Below, piece by piece: positions 25,540 through 34,931 of a stretch of 64,000 nucleotides of DNA. A model generated the notes under the pieces. The model had not been told where the DNA came from and ran no database searches. It saw only the letters and a list, made by a program, of their open reading frames with translations. This DNA is from Chloroflexota bacterium (GTDB lineage: Bacteria > Chloroflexota > Dehalococcoidia > Lucifugimonadales > UBA2985), in contig JAPPHY010000011.1 in NCBI GenBank assembly GCA_028877205.1, forward strand, positions 131,656-195,655, read 5' to 3'. Both the position numbers and the translations under genes were made by a program. Positions within the stretch are counted from its first letter, which is position 1, and each line of letters begins with the position of its first letter.

Positions 25540-25548
25540 GGCGGCTCC

Positions 25549-26415
25549 CTACTTCTTCTCCTCGCTGTTTTCCGACTCGGCGACCGGCTCGTCTTCCGTC
25601 GCTTCTGCCTCAGGCGCTTCCTCTGCGACCTCGGCAACCTGCTCCTCGGTCACTTCCGCGACCGGCGGCTCCTCTGCGGTCTCTGCGACAGGCTCCTCAG
25701 CCACCTCTGCCTCAGGTGCCTCCTCGGCGACCGGTTCATCGGTCACATCCGCCTCAGGCGCCTCCTCCGCAACCTCTGCGACAGGCTCCTCAGCCACCTC
25801 TGCCGCAGGTGCTTCCTCTACGGTCTCTGCAACCGGCTCCTCAGCCACTTCCGCGGCCGGAGCCTCCTCTGCCGACTCGACGACGACTTCCTCGGTAACG
25901 TCCGCGACCGGCTCTACCTCTGCCACCGCAGCAGCCCGCTCCCTTGCTGCAGGTCGCTCCACTGGTGCGACCACGATCTCCTCGGCCGCCATGTCCTTGA
26001 CCTGCGCGCCATGAGGATGCGTGTCGCCCGCGTAAACCTTCAGCCTTCGCAGCATCTGGCGTCCCAGCGTGGTCTTGGGGAGCATTCCCCATACGGCCTC
26101 GCGGATCACGCGGTCCGGGTGGTTGTCCAGCACCTTGGACAGCGGGGTCTCCTTCAGCGCGCCGGGATAGTGGCTGTGCCTGCGGTACATCTTCTGGGCC
26201 AGCTTGGCGCCGGTCACCTTCACCCGTGAGGCGTTGACCACCACAACATAGTCGCCAGTGAGGATGTGGCGGGCGTAGATGGGCTTGTGCTTCCCCTGCA
26301 GCAGTGTGCTGATCTCCGTGGCCAGCCGTCCAAGCACCACGTCCGTGGCGTCGAACACGTGCCAGCGGGACTCAACGTCGGCCGGTCTTGTCGAATATGT
26401 CCTAGCGGTCTTCAT
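25549..26415 (-). CDS. rplM: 50S ribosomal protein L13 with a long acidic C-terminal extension
   Basis: Residues 1-142 are ordinary L13 (RWHVFDATDVVLGRLATEI, LTGDYVVVVNA, KVYAGDTHPHGAQ). Bacterial L13 normally ends there. Here about 145 more residues follow, made of imperfect repeats such as EEAPAAEVAEEPVAE, rich in Glu, Ala, Val and Pro and ending in Lys-Lys. The DNA shows the same periodicity (25570-25900), so the tail probably grew by repeat expansion. The start overlaps the truA stop in ATGA. The frame is open and in phase throughout, so I see no sign of a sequencing frameshift. Confidence 0.93.
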   Translation of the reverse strand: MKTARTYSTRPADVESRWHVFDATDVVLGRLATEISTLLQGKHKPIYARHILTGDYVVVVNASRVKVTGAKLAQKMYRRHSHYPGALKETPLSKVLDNHPDRVIREAVWGMLPKTTLGRQMLRRLKVYAGDTHPHGAQVKDMAAEEIVVAPVERPAARERAAAVAEVEPVADVTEEVVVESAEEAPAAEVAEEPVAETVEEAPAAEVAEEPVAEVAEEAPEADVTDEPVAEEAPEAEVAEEPVAETAEEPPVAEVTEEQVAEVAEEAPEAEATEDEPVAESENSEEKK

Positions 26416-27266
26416 CGCGCCCTTGCCTCCAGCAGCTCGGCCTCCCGCTCATTCGCGGCATCCTGCGACCGGAACAGCGGCGTAATGTAGTTCACTCTCA
26501 TCAGCGTCAGCCCCGCCGCGGGCAGCGTCAGTTCGGCGGCCCCGAGCCTTCCGCTTTCCGCCAGCGACCGGAATCCGTCGACGTCCATCCGGCCAAGGCC
26601 AACCTCCAGCAATGCGCCTGCGGTCCGGCGCAACTGCTGCCTTAGGAAGCCGTTGGCCTCCATGTCAAGGAGCACCAGATCGCCCCTGCGCGTCACGCTG
26701 CACCTGTACACGATCCGTCTCGTGCCGCTTCTGCCTTCCGGCATCGACGCCGCGAAGGGCGCGAAGTTCATCTCGCCCTCCAGGAGCGACGCAGCGCGAT
26801 TCATCGCCTCAGCGTCAAGCGGCTGCCTGACGTGATGCACGAGGCCACGCAGCACGGGCGAGGGCGCTGGGCTGTTCAGGACGCGGTAGCGGTACTCCCT
26901 GCCCACGGCCCACCTTCTCGGATCGAAGTCAGGGCTGACCTCACACACCTCTCGAACGGCAACGTCGTCCGGGAGGTGGTGATTGAGCGCCTGCAGGAAG
27001 ACGTCCGGCGAGTGGCTTGAATGCGTGTCGAAGGCGATCACCTGCCCCAGCGCGTGCACGCCCGCGTCCGTACGGCCTGCGCCGCGCACGCGAGCACTTT
27101 CGCCGGTGAGGCGGCGTATCGCCTCCTCCAGCGTGCCCTGTACGCTGCAAGCGTTGCGTTGCGCCTGGAAGCCGTGGAACGCACGACCGTCGTACTCCAC
27201 CAGCATTGCCAGCCGCCGCGCATCGCCGGTCCCAGCGCTTGCGCCCAGTGCGAGCGTACTGCTCAT
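26412..27266 (-). CDS. truA: tRNA pseudouridine(38-40) synthase
   Basis: TruA isomerises uridines 38-40 in the anticodon stem-loop. The catalytic Asp lies in GAGRTDAGVHALGQ (residue about 68), and VEYDGRAFHGFQAQ marks the N-terminus. The length of 284 aa is slightly above usual, through a poorly conserved start MSSTLALGASAGTGDARR. It overlaps both neighbours by four bases (ATGA), in the common rpoA-rplQ-truA-rplM-rpsI order. Confidence 0.93.
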   Translation of the reverse strand: MSSTLALGASAGTGDARRLAMLVEYDGRAFHGFQAQRNACSVQGTLEEAIRRLTGESARVRGAGRTDAGVHALGQVIAFDTHSSHSPDVFLQALNHHLPDDVAVREVCEVSPDFDPRRWAVGREYRYRVLNSPAPSPVLRGLVHHVRQPLDAEAMNRAASLLEGEMNFAPFAASMPEGRSGTRRIVYRCSVTRRGDLVLLDMEANGFLRQQLRRTAGALLEVGLGRMDVDGFRSLAESGRLGAAELTLPAAGLTLMRVNYITPLFRSQDAANEREAELLEARAR

Positions 27267-27616
27267 GCCACAAGCTCCAGCAGCGCCATAGAAGCGCCGT
27301 CGCCCTTGCGCGGCTCCAGCTTGATCAGCCTGGTGTAGCCGCCCTCGCGGGTGGCATACCGCTCGGCCAGCTCGTCGAACACCTTGCGCACCATACGCTC
27401 GTCGGTGACGAATGTGAGCGCTTGGCGGCGGTGGCTCAGGGACTGCTTCTTGCCCAGCGTGATGACCTTCTCCACCAGGCCCTGCACCTCCTTCGCCTTG
27501 GCCTCCGTTGTGCGGATGCGCTCGTGGCGGATGAGGTCGGTCACCTGCGTGCGGAACATCAGCATGCGCTGTCCCGTGGGCCGGCTTAGTTTTCGCCCGG
27601 ATACTCCGTGTCTCAT
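27263..27616 (-). CDS. rplQ: 50S ribosomal protein L17
   Basis: This 117-aa L17 has MRHGVSGRKLSRPTGQR at the N-terminus, HERIRTTEAKAKE in the middle and GGYTRLIKLEPRKGD near the end. Both ends overlap neighbours by ATGA (rpoA upstream, truA downstream). Confidence 0.96.
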   Translation of the reverse strand: MRHGVSGRKLSRPTGQRMLMFRTQVTDLIRHERIRTTEAKAKEVQGLVEKVITLGKKQSLSHRRQALTFVTDERMVRKVFDELAERYATREGGYTRLIKLEPRKGDGASMALLELVA

Positions 27617-28662
27617 GCTCCCTCTACCGTGGCGGCCTCAACCATGGACTCGTCTTCCTCCTCCAGGTCAACGGCGTCTTCCTGCGGCTCAGCGGCATCG
27701 TCGGACGGTTCATCCTCGTCCTTGAGGAAGCCCATCTCCCTGAGCCTGGCGTTCAGCTCGTCCAGGGACTTGGCGCCGAAGTTGCGAATCTTGAGAAGCT
27801 CCGCCTCCTCTATACCGAGCACCTGGCCAACCTTGTTGATGTTGCTCCGCTTGAGGCAATTCAGAGTGCGGGAAGAGAGGTCCAGCTTCTCGATAGGCGT
27901 GTTGTACTGCTCCATCGGGATGGTAGCGGCGAACGACGGCCTGTCGGCCGTACCCTCGCCGGCCTTGTCCGCGTTGGCAAAGAGGAAGAACTTCTCCATG
28001 AGAAGCTCGGCGCCCTTCTTCACAGCCTCCACCGGGCTCACGGTGCCGTCCGTCCACACGTCCAAGATGAGGCGCTCGTAGTTGGTGACCTGACCCACGC
28101 GAGTGCTCTCCACCACGTAGTTGACCTTGCGCACGGGACTGAAGATGGCGTCGACGGGCAGCACGCCTATCGCCAGGCCCTCCACGCGGCCGGCGGGGAC
28201 ATACCCCTTGCCCTGCTCCACGTTGAACTCGACGGACAGGTGTCCCTCATCCGACTCCATGGTGGCCAGGTGGAGCTCCGGATTGACGATCTCGAAGTCC
28301 GCGGGCACGCTGATGTCGGCGGCGGTGACAGGTCCCTCTCGTGCGATGTCCAGGCGCAGCTTGCCGGGCCGGTCCGCCAGCGACTTCAGGCGGATCGCCT
28401 TGACGTTGACCAGGAATTCAGTCACGTCCTCTTTCATGTGGGGAATGGTGGAGAACTCGTGGAGGACTCCTTCCAGCTTCACCCAGGTGACCGCCGTGCC
28501 CGGAATCGAGGTGAGGAGCGCCCTGCGCATGGGGTTGCCCAGGGTGATCCCATAGCCCGGCTCCAGGGGTTCCACGGAGAACTTCCCGTAGCCGTCCTGG
28601 CTCTCCAGCACCCGTATCTCGGGCTTTGGAGCTTCGTCCAGAATCACACCTATGTACACCAT
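27613..28662 (-). CDS. rpoA: RNA polymerase alpha subunit
   Basis: This 349-aa alpha subunit dimerises to seed RNA polymerase assembly. The N-terminal domain carries EPGYGITLGNPMRRALL (dimer helix) and EGVLHEFSTIPHMKEDV. The C-terminal domain has the helix-hairpin-helix LNCLKRSNINKVGQVL and IRNFGAKSLDEL that contacts UP-element DNA and activators. Beyond residue about 313 there is an extra acidic tail rich in Asp and Glu, longer than in most bacteria. Confidence 0.96.
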   Translation of the reverse strand: MVYIGVILDEAPKPEIRVLESQDGYGKFSVEPLEPGYGITLGNPMRRALLTSIPGTAVTWVKLEGVLHEFSTIPHMKEDVTEFLVNVKAIRLKSLADRPGKLRLDIAREGPVTAADISVPADFEIVNPELHLATMESDEGHLSVEFNVEQGKGYVPAGRVEGLAIGVLPVDAIFSPVRKVNYVVESTRVGQVTNYERLILDVWTDGTVSPVEAVKKGAELLMEKFFLFANADKAGEGTADRPSFAATIPMEQYNTPIEKLDLSSRTLNCLKRSNINKVGQVLGIEEAELLKIRNFGAKSLDELNARLREMGFLKDEDEPSDDAAEPQEDAVDLEEEDESMVEAATVEGA

Positions 28663-28680
28663 GTGAGTATCTCCTCTGCG

Positions 28681-29307
28681 CTATCTGGAGTAGTGCTCTA
28701 CCACCAGCCTAACGTCAATCCCTGTGTCAATTTCGTCCGGCTCCGGGGCGGAAACCACGCGCCCGGCCATGTGCTCCACGTCAAGGCTCAGCCAAGTCGG
28801 AAGCGGGCGCCTCGGTATGTCCTCAGTCATCAGGGCGTATATGCCGGTCTCCCTGCTGGACTCCTTCCAGCCCACCACGTCGTCCACCTTGACCCGGTAG
28901 GACGGAATGTCCACCTTCCGGCCGTTGACCATTATGTGGCCGTGCCTGACGATCTGCCTCGCCTGGCTGCGTGAGTCGGCGAAGTTGAGCCGGTACGCCA
29001 CGTTGTCCAGTCGCTCCTCCAGCAGCTGGAGCAGATGCAGGCCGGTCATGCCGGGCCTGCGCTGCGCCTCCGCGAAGTACTTGCGGAACTGCTTCTCCAT
29101 GACGCCGTAGATCTGGCGGGCCTTCTGCTTCTCTCTCAGCTGAACGCCCCAGTCGGACGTGCGCCGCCTTCGGAGCGTCTGAGTCCCGGGAGGCTTCCTG
29201 CGCTTGTCCACAGCGCATCGGGGCGTGTAGCAGCGCTCCCCCTTGAGAAACAGCTTCACCCCGGCGCGGCGGCAAAGCCTGCATACGGCGTCCGTGTATC
29301 TGGCCAT
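28681..29307 (-). CDS. rpsD: 30S ribosomal protein S4
   Basis: This 208-aa primary 16S-binding protein keeps the N-terminal zinc knuckle (CRLCRRAGVKLFLKGERC, then C) of the C+ form. The S4 RNA-binding domain LEERLDNVAYRLNFADSRSQ is present. It lies between rpsK and rpoA as expected. Confidence 0.96.
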   Translation of the reverse strand: MARYTDAVCRLCRRAGVKLFLKGERCYTPRCAVDKRRKPPGTQTLRRRRTSDWGVQLREKQKARQIYGVMEKQFRKYFAEAQRRPGMTGLHLLQLLEERLDNVAYRLNFADSRSQARQIVRHGHIMVNGRKVDIPSYRVKVDDVVGWKESSRETGIYALMTEDIPRRPLPTWLSLDVEHMAGRVVSAPEPDEIDTGIDVRLVVEHYSR

Positions 29308-29386
29308 GTCTTCTCCCCCAAGCTCCTCAAGCGCCCTGCCGGCGCGGCCTCGATGCGACCGCTCCCGATATGGGCGTCTTCCGGCC

Positions 29387-29779
29387 CTAGACCCTCCTGC
29401 CCTTCGGAGGCCTGCAGCCGTTGTGCGGTATAGGCGTAACGTCCTTTATGGTTGTGATGTAGAGTCCCGCGCTCTGCAGCGAGCGGATTGCCACCTCGCG
29501 CCCTGAACCCGGACCCTTCACGAACACCTCCACCTGCCTCAGACCGTGCTCCATTGCGCGCCGCGCCGCGGCCTCCGCCGCGCGTTGCGCCGAGAATGCG
29601 GTGCCCTTGCGAGAGCCGCGGAATCCGGCCGTGCCGGAGCTGCCCCACGCCAGGACGTTGCCTTGGAGATCCGTCAGGCTGACTATGGTGTTGTTGAAGG
29701 TGGACTGGATGAAGACCTTCCCCTGGGGAACGAACTTCCTCTCCCGCCTTCTGGTCCTGGGTCTGCGTCTGGTGGTCAT
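29387..29779 (-). CDS. rpsK: 30S ribosomal protein S11
   Basis: This 130-aa S11 has the hallmark [32 protein letters not shown] and the C-terminal [18 protein letters not shown] gap of about 80 bp, longer than usual for this operon, separates it from rpsD. I see no gene or clear promoter in that gap. Confidence 0.97.
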   Translation of the reverse strand: MTTRRRPRTRRRERKFVPQGKVFIQSTFNNTIVSLTDLQGNVLAWGSSGTAGFRGSRKGTAFSAQRAAEAAARRAMEHGLRQVEVFVKGPGSGREVAIRSLQSAGLYITTIKDVTPIPHNGCRPPKGRRV

Positions 29780-29788
29780 TATCTCTTG

Positions 29789-30172
29789 CTACCTCCTGGT
29801 TCCAGCGCGCCTGCGGCCGGCCACGGTCTTGCGGGCGCCCCGCTTGGTGCGAGCGTTGGTCCTGGTGCGCTGACCCCGCACCGGCAGGCCGCGCCGGTGG
29901 CGCAGGCCGCGGTACGAGCCGATGTCGATCAGGCGACGAATGTTGCCGTTCACCTCGCGGCGCAGGTCGCCCTCTACCTGGTACTCGCGGTCGATGGTCT
30001 CGCGTATGCGGGCCAGCTCATCATCGCTCAGGTCGCGGACGCGCGGGTTGCCCTCCACGCGGGCCTTCGTAACGACCTCCCGCGCGATCATGGGGCCAAC
30101 GCCGTATATACGGCGCAGCGAGTAGTCCAGCCGCTGTCCGTCCGGTATGTCTATTCCGGCAACTCTGGCCAT
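29789..30172 (-). CDS. rpsM: 30S ribosomal protein S13
   Basis: This 127-aa S13 has [19 protein letters not shown], the helix-hairpin-helix [12 protein letters not shown], and the end [19 protein letters not shown] with a basic tail. Confidence 0.97.
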   Translation of the reverse strand: MARVAGIDIPDGQRLDYSLRRIYGVGPMIAREVVTKARVEGNPRVRDLSDDELARIRETIDREYQVEGDLRREVNGNIRRLIDIGSYRGLRHRRGLPVRGQRTRTNARTKRGARKTVAGRRRAGTRR

Positions 30173-30188
30173 GCTTCTGCCTCGCTTC

Positions 30189-30302
30189 CTATCCCTGTCT
30201 CTGCCTGTGCTTGGGATTCTCGCAGATAACCCTGACGATCCGCTGCCTGCGGATCACCTTGCACTTTTCGCATCTTGCCTTCACTGAGGCTTGAACCTTC
30301 AT
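30189..30302 (-). CDS. rpmJ: 50S ribosomal protein L36
   Basis: This 37-aa protein reads [20 protein letters not shown], followed by an RIVRVIC segment and NPKHRQRQG. It has the C-x2-C plus C-x4-H zinc ribbon of the C+ form. It sits between infA and rpsM as in most bacteria. Confidence 0.96.
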   Translation of the reverse strand: MKVQASVKARCEKCKVIRRQRIVRVICENPKHRQRQG

Positions 30303-30315
30303 CACTCCTCCGCAT

Positions 30316-30534
30316 TCACTTGAAGCGGTACGTTATCCGGCCCCGCGTAAGGTCGTATGGCGACAGCTCAACCAGAACCCTGTCGCCCGGGAGCACCCGG
30401 ATGAAGTGCACCCTTATCTTGCCGGAGGCATGGGCCAGTATTCGATGGCCGTTTGCCAGGTCCACCCAAAACATGGCGTTGGGCAGAGACTGGGCCACCG
30501 TTCCTTCCACCTCCAGGCCCGGCTTCTTAGGCAT
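30316..30534 (-). CDS. infA: translation initiation factor IF-1
   Basis: This 72-aa OB-fold protein blocks the ribosomal A site during initiation. The core [31 protein letters not shown] and [16 protein letters not shown] are all typical. I take the ATG at 30534 (MPKKPG). The longer frame to 30567 is out of keeping with the family length. Confidence 0.95.
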   Translation of the reverse strand: MPKKPGLEVEGTVAQSLPNAMFWVDLANGHRILAHASGKIRVHFIRVLPGDRVLVELSPYDLTRGRITYRFK

Positions 30535-30582
30535 ATTCTCTAGCAGCCCACCTTCCGGTTCGCGCACACGCTGAAAAATACA

Positions 30583-31380
30583 TTATAGCCGAGTGAGCAC
30601 CTCCGCATCACCCTCCGTGATGAGCAGTGTCTTCTCGAAGTGGGCGGACATGCTGCCGTCGGCCGTGACCACCGTCCAGTTGTCGGCCAGCACCTTCGTC
30701 CTCCAGCCGCCCACGTTCACCATCGGCTCGATGGCAATGACCATTCCCTTCCTGAGCAGCGTCCCGGAGCCGGGCGTGCCAAAGTTCGGCACCTGCGGAT
30801 CCTCGTGCAGGGCGCGGCCTATTCCATGGCCCACGTACTCGCGCACTATGGAGTAGCCCCTGCCCTCCACGAACGACTGCACGGCCCAGCCGATATCGCC
30901 GACGCGAGCGCCGTGTGTGGCGGCGGCGATGCCGCGGTCAAGCGCCTCGCGCGTCACGTCCATCAGCTCCTGGCACTCGGATGATATGTCCCCGACACCG
31001 ACGGTTACCGCGGAGTCGCCGTGGAACCCGTCCACCACCGCTCCGCAGTCGATGCTGACCATGTCGCCGTCGCGCAGGACGCGCTTTCCGGGAATGCCGT
31101 GGACAATCTCCTCGTTGACCGAAACGCAGACAGTTCGCGGGAAGCCGAGGTAGCCCAGGAACGACGGCTTCGCTCCCTGAGCGCGTATCTCCGCCGACGC
31201 AATGTCGTCGAGGTCCGCGGTGGTCATGCCCGGCCTGATTGCCTTCATCATCGAGTCAAGCGCCTTGGCCACGACCCAGCCGGCCCGGCGCATGGACTCG
31301 ATCTCCCTGGGAGACTTCAAGGTTATGCCCCTGTCTCCGATGGTCGGGCCCGCGAATAGTGTTTCTCTTTCCGTGCTCAT
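30583..31380 (-). CDS. map: methionine aminopeptidase, type I
   Basis: This 265-aa dinuclear-metal enzyme removes initiator Met. Ligands are visible in VSIDCGAVVDGFHGDSAVT (two Asp), GHGIGRALHEDP (His) and MVIAIEPMV plus FEKTLLIT (two Glu). It lies 10 bp behind adk in the secY-adk-map-infA order. Confidence 0.95.
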   Translation of the reverse strand: MSTERETLFAGPTIGDRGITLKSPREIESMRRAGWVVAKALDSMMKAIRPGMTTADLDDIASAEIRAQGAKPSFLGYLGFPRTVCVSVNEEIVHGIPGKRVLRDGDMVSIDCGAVVDGFHGDSAVTVGVGDISSECQELMDVTREALDRGIAAATHGARVGDIGWAVQSFVEGRGYSIVREYVGHGIGRALHEDPQVPNFGTPGSGTLLRKGMVIAIEPMVNVGGWRTKVLADNWTVVTADGSMSAHFEKTLLITEGDAEVLTRL

Positions 31381-31389
31381 TACTAAGAC

Positions 31390-32031
31390 CTACGAGACCG
31401 CCCTCAGCAGTGACTCCCGCACCTCGTCGATTGTTCCCTCGCCGTCCACGTCCACGAAGCCGCTGGCCCCGCTGTAGTAGTCGATCAGCGGCGCAGTCTG
31501 CTCTGCGAACACGCGAATTCGGCGGCTGACCGCCTCCGAAGCGTCGTCCTCACGCTGGTACAGCTCTCCATCGCAATCGTCACACTCGCCCTCATTCTCC
31601 GGCGGTGAGTTCAGCTCGTGATACGGCCTCTGGCAGGCGCGGCAGATCCACCGGCCGCCCAGTCTGGCCACGAGCTCCTCCTCGGACACGCGGATGTTCA
31701 CCACCCGGTCGATGGACTCGCCGCGCCTTTCTAGAGCTGCTGCAAGGGCCTGCGCCTGCTCCACGGTGCGGGGAAAGCCGTCCAGTACGTAGCCTCCGCT
31801 TGCGTCCGCCCGCCCGATGCGCTCCTCTATCATGCCGATGATCAGGTCGTCCGGGACCAGCAGACCCTGCTGCATGTAGGAGCGGGCCGTGTTGCCCAGC
31901 TCCGTGTTGCGCTCCTGGTTGTCGCGCAGCAGGTCGCCGGAGGAGATATGAACAATCCCCAACGACTCCGACATGGTCTTGGCCTGTGTGCCCTTGCCCG
32001 CTCCCGGCGGGCCCAGTAGTATGACGCGCAT
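31390..32031 (-). CDS. adk: adenylate kinase
   Basis: This 213-aa enzyme has the P-loop GPPGAGKGTQ at residues 7-16, the AMP-binding DGFPRT and a long-form lid. The lid has four cysteines (CRAC and CDDC), so it carries a structural zinc, as in Gram-positive enzymes. It follows secY. Confidence 0.96.
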   Translation of the reverse strand: MRVILLGPPGAGKGTQAKTMSESLGIVHISSGDLLRDNQERNTELGNTARSYMQQGLLVPDDLIIGMIEERIGRADASGGYVLDGFPRTVEQAQALAAALERRGESIDRVVNIRVSEEELVARLGGRWICRACQRPYHELNSPPENEGECDDCDGELYQREDDASEAVSRRIRVFAEQTAPLIDYYSGASGFVDVDGEGTIDEVRESLLRAVS

Positions 32032-32043
32032 TGGTAATCTTCC

Positions 32044-33381
32044 CTACTTGATGAATCCCTCGTAGTTTCGCATGAGGAGCTGCGCCTCAAGCTGCCTCAT
32101 GGTATCAAGTGCAACTCCCACCATGATCAGCAGGCTGATGGACGGCAACTGAAGCGCTCGGATGTTGGTGGCCAGCGTGGCTATGTACGGGATCACCGCA
32201 ACCACGCCCAGGAACAGCGCGCCTCCCCACGTCACCCGCACGATGATCCGGTTCAGGTACTCCTCGGTGGAGCGCCCCGGCCGGATGCCGGGTATGAACC
32301 CGCCGTTTCGCTGCAGGCTGTCCGCCAGGTTCTGCTGCCGGAATACGATGAGCGCGTAGAAGAAGGTGAACGCCACCACCAGCAGGAAGCTGAAGAAGTA
32401 GTAGAAGAACCCCGTGGGGTCGAACAGGCGCTGCACGAAGTCGGCCGCCCGGCTCATGAAGGAGGCGCTTGCCGGGTCTATGAAGTAGCTGGCGACCACG
32501 CCCGGGAATATCATGATGGAGAAGGCGAATATCAGCGGAATCATGCCCGCCGAGTTCACCTTGATGGGCAGGTGCGTTGCCCCGCCCTGGCGGTACATCC
32601 GCCCGCCGCGGAACACGGCCCGGCCGTACTGCACGGGTATGCGCCTCTCGGCCTCCGTGAACATCACAATCAGGTACACCATCAGCACGCCGATGACCAC
32701 CAGCAGACCGAGGCCGGCCACGTTGTCCCTCTCCAGAAAGCCCTGACCGATGATCTGCGGCAATGTGGCAACTATGCCGGCGAAGATGATGATGGAGATG
32801 CCGTTTCCGATACCCTTCTCCGTTATCAGCTCTCCTATCCAGACCAGGAACACTGAGCCCGCCGTCATCGTGATGATGATCGACATCGTGGGCAGCAGGT
32901 CCTCGCCGGAAGCGCCGATACCGCTGATGGCGCCGCCCTGCTGCAGCAGCGTCAGCTGACCGAAGGCCTGCAGCGCTGCGATCGGCACCATGAAGTAGTG
33001 GGTCAGCTGATTGATGCGCTGCCGGCCCGCCTCGCCCTCGCGGCTGAGCTCCTTCAGCTGCGGAAACACGGGAACCATAAGCTGCATGATGATGGACGCG
33101 GTGATGTACGGGAACACGCCCAGCGCGACCACGCTCAGGCTCCGCAGCGCGCCGCCGCTGAACACATCGAGGAATCCAAACAGGTCGTTCTGGCGGAAGA
33201 AGTCGGCCAGCGCCTCCCTCTCCACGCCCGGCACCGGCACCTGCGCCAGAAAGCGGAAGATGACCAGCATGGCGAACACGAACAGGAGCCGTGCCCTCAG
33301 CTCCGGCACCCGCATGGCGTCGATAACTGCCTGGAGGAGCCGGGGAGTCCCCTGCTCGGTCCTGGCGGCCTGTCTCATCAT
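32044..33381 (-). CDS. secY: preprotein translocase subunit SecY
   Basis: This 445-aa channel protein with ten transmembrane helices forms the SecYEG pore. Recognisable stretches are the GALRSLSVVALGVFPYITASIIMQL region, the plug/helix 2 area, ERRIPVQYG and GGFIPGIRPGRSTEEYL before helix 9. The ATG overlaps the rplO stop in ATGA. The partner SecG is encoded at 53.8 kb. secE is not in the window. Confidence 0.96.
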   Translation of the reverse strand: MMRQAARTEQGTPRLLQAVIDAMRVPELRARLLFVFAMLVIFRFLAQVPVPGVEREALADFFRQNDLFGFLDVFSGGALRSLSVVALGVFPYITASIIMQLMVPVFPQLKELSREGEAGRQRINQLTHYFMVPIAALQAFGQLTLLQQGGAISGIGASGEDLLPTMSIIITMTAGSVFLVWIGELITEKGIGNGISIIIFAGIVATLPQIIGQGFLERDNVAGLGLLVVIGVLMVYLIVMFTEAERRIPVQYGRAVFRGGRMYRQGGATHLPIKVNSAGMIPLIFAFSIMIFPGVVASYFIDPASASFMSRAADFVQRLFDPTGFFYYFFSFLLVVAFTFFYALIVFRQQNLADSLQRNGGFIPGIRPGRSTEEYLNRIIVRVTWGGALFLGVVAVIPYIATLATNIRALQLPSISLLIMVGVALDTMRQLEAQLLMRNYEGFIK

Positions 33382-33827
33382 GTCGCGATCTCCACTGCCG
33401 CGCCGCCCGCGGCTTCGATCTTGCGTCGCGCCTCGCTGGAGAAGCGGTGCGCCGACACCGTGAGCGCGCGGTCAATCTCACCGCGGCCCAATACCTTCAC
33501 GGGGGTACCACGGCCCCTGACCAGCCTGGCGTCACGCATGGCCTGCGGCGTGACCTCGGCGTTGCCGTCGAACCGGGCCACAAGCTCGTCCACGTTGACC
33601 GTCGCGTATTCCACGCGGAAGATGTTGGTGAAGCCGCGCTGGGTGGGCAGACGCTTCATGAGCGGCAGCTGGCCACCCTCGAAGCTGGGGCGCACGCCGC
33701 CGCCGGAGCGGGACTTCTGACCCTTCATACCGCGGCCCGAGTAGGTGCCCTTGCTGGCGTTGCCCCGCCCAACCCGCTTGCGAGCGCGGCGGGCGCCCCT
33801 GGGCGCTCTCAGCTCGTCCAGTCTCAT
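33378..33827 (-). CDS. rplO: 50S ribosomal protein L15
   Basis: This 149-aa L15 has RVGRGNASKGTYSGRGMKGQKSRSGGGV and a FEGGQLPLMKRLPTQRGFTN segment. It overlaps rpmD and secY by four bases each. Confidence 0.96.
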   Translation of the reverse strand: MRLDELRAPRGARRARKRVGRGNASKGTYSGRGMKGQKSRSGGGVRPSFEGGQLPLMKRLPTQRGFTNIFRVEYATVNVDELVARFDGNAEVTPQAMRDARLVRGRGTPVKVLGRGEIDRALTVSAHRFSSEARRKIEAAGGAAVEIAT

Positions 33828-34009
33828 TCTTCCTCCCGCGTGACCTGCACCAGGTGCCTGACCTTGTGCACCATGCCCATCACCACCGGGCTGTCCTCGC
33901 GCTCAACCTCCTGGTTGAGACGCCGGAGTCCCAGGGCGCGGATCACCCGACCCTGCTCCTTCGGGTAGCCGATAGCGCTCTTCTTCCACGTTATGCGTAT
34001 CTTGCTCAC
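33824..34009 (-). CDS. rpmD: 50S ribosomal protein L30
   Basis: This 61-aa L30 ([43 protein letters not shown]) has the usual length. The ATGA overlap with rplO supports coupled translation. Confidence 0.96.
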   Translation of the reverse strand: MSKIRITWKKSAIGYPKEQGRVIRALGLRRLNQEVEREDSPVVMGMVHKVRHLVQVTREEE

Positions 34010-34042
34010 TACTCGGTTCCTAGTTCAATGGTCCGCCGGACG

Positions 34043-34561
34043 TCACTCCGCGGGCAGAGGCTCGCCCTTTCTCAGTGCGATTTCGCGCTCCGGGTCCTTC
34101 AGCCGCGTCAGCCCGTCGATTGTGGCTCTCACCACGTTGATCGCGTTGGCGCTCCCCAGGGACTTGGTGAGAATGTCGCGGATGCCCGCCGACTCCACCA
34201 CGGCTCGCACGGCGCCTCCGGCAATCACTCCCGTGCCGGACGGCGCGGGCTTGAGAAGCACGGACGAGGCGCAGTGATTGGCCATAATCTGGTGCGGTAT
34301 GGTCGTTCCCCTGAGAGGGACGCTGACCAGGTTCTTGCGGGCGATGGTTGCACCCTTCCGGACGGCGTCCGGGACGGCGTACGCCTTGCCAAGGCCCATG
34401 CCCACGCGGCCCTCTCCGTCGCCTACCACTACCATAACGCTGAACCCGCGGCGCCTGCCGCCCTTGACCACCTTGGTCACGCGGCGTATCTTGACCACCC
34501 GCTCGGTGAGCTGCTGCTCTGACGGGTCACCTCGCCCGCGTCCGTCAAACGAAAGCGTCAT
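34043..34561 (-). CDS. rpsE: 30S ribosomal protein S5
   Basis: This 172-aa S5 has [38 protein letters not shown] and [16 protein letters not shown] place the start at ATG 34561, which shares one base with the rplR stop (TGATG). The open frame extends far upstream, but that part is antisense-free read-through of rplR and has no S5 similarity. Confidence 0.96.
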   Translation of the reverse strand: MTLSFDGRGRGDPSEQQLTERVVKIRRVTKVVKGGRRRGFSVMVVVGDGEGRVGMGLGKAYAVPDAVRKGATIARKNLVSVPLRGTTIPHQIMANHCASSVLLKPAPSGTGVIAGGAVRAVVESAGIRDILTKSLGSANAINVVRATIDGLTRLKDPEREIALRKGEPLPAE

Positions 34562-34929
34562 CAGAACTCCAGTCCGGCCTCGCGCGCGGCCTCGGCGAAC
34601 GCCTTGACCCGGCCGTGGTACTTGTATCCTCCCTTGTCGAACACCACCTGCGCTATGCCCTTCTCCCTTGCCCTGCGGGCCACCAACGCGCCAACCATAG
34701 TGGACACCGAGGACTTGGGCTGCGAGTCCTTGCCCGCCTTGATCTCGGCGTCCAGGCTGGAAGCGGCCGCCAGCGTGTGCCCTTCGGAGTCGTCTATGAC
34801 CTGCGCGTAGATGTGGTTCAGGCTGCGGAACAAGGCGAGGCGCGGCCTCTGAGTCGTGCCCTCCAGCTTCCGCCTGGTCCGCCTGTGACGGACTACGCGC
34901 ATGCTCCTCGAGTTTTTCACCACTGCCAT
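34561..34929 (-). CDS. rplR: 50S ribosomal protein L18
   Basis: This 122-aa 5S rRNA-binding protein has [23 protein letters not shown] opening and the end [20 protein letters not shown]. The first base of the next start codon is the last base of its stop. Confidence 0.96.
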   Translation of the reverse strand: MAVVKNSRSMRVVRHRRTRRKLEGTTQRPRLALFRSLNHIYAQVIDDSEGHTLAAASSLDAEIKAGKDSQPKSSVSTMVGALVARRAREKGIAQVVFDKGGYKYHGRVKAFAEAAREAGLEF

Positions 34930-34931
34930 GA

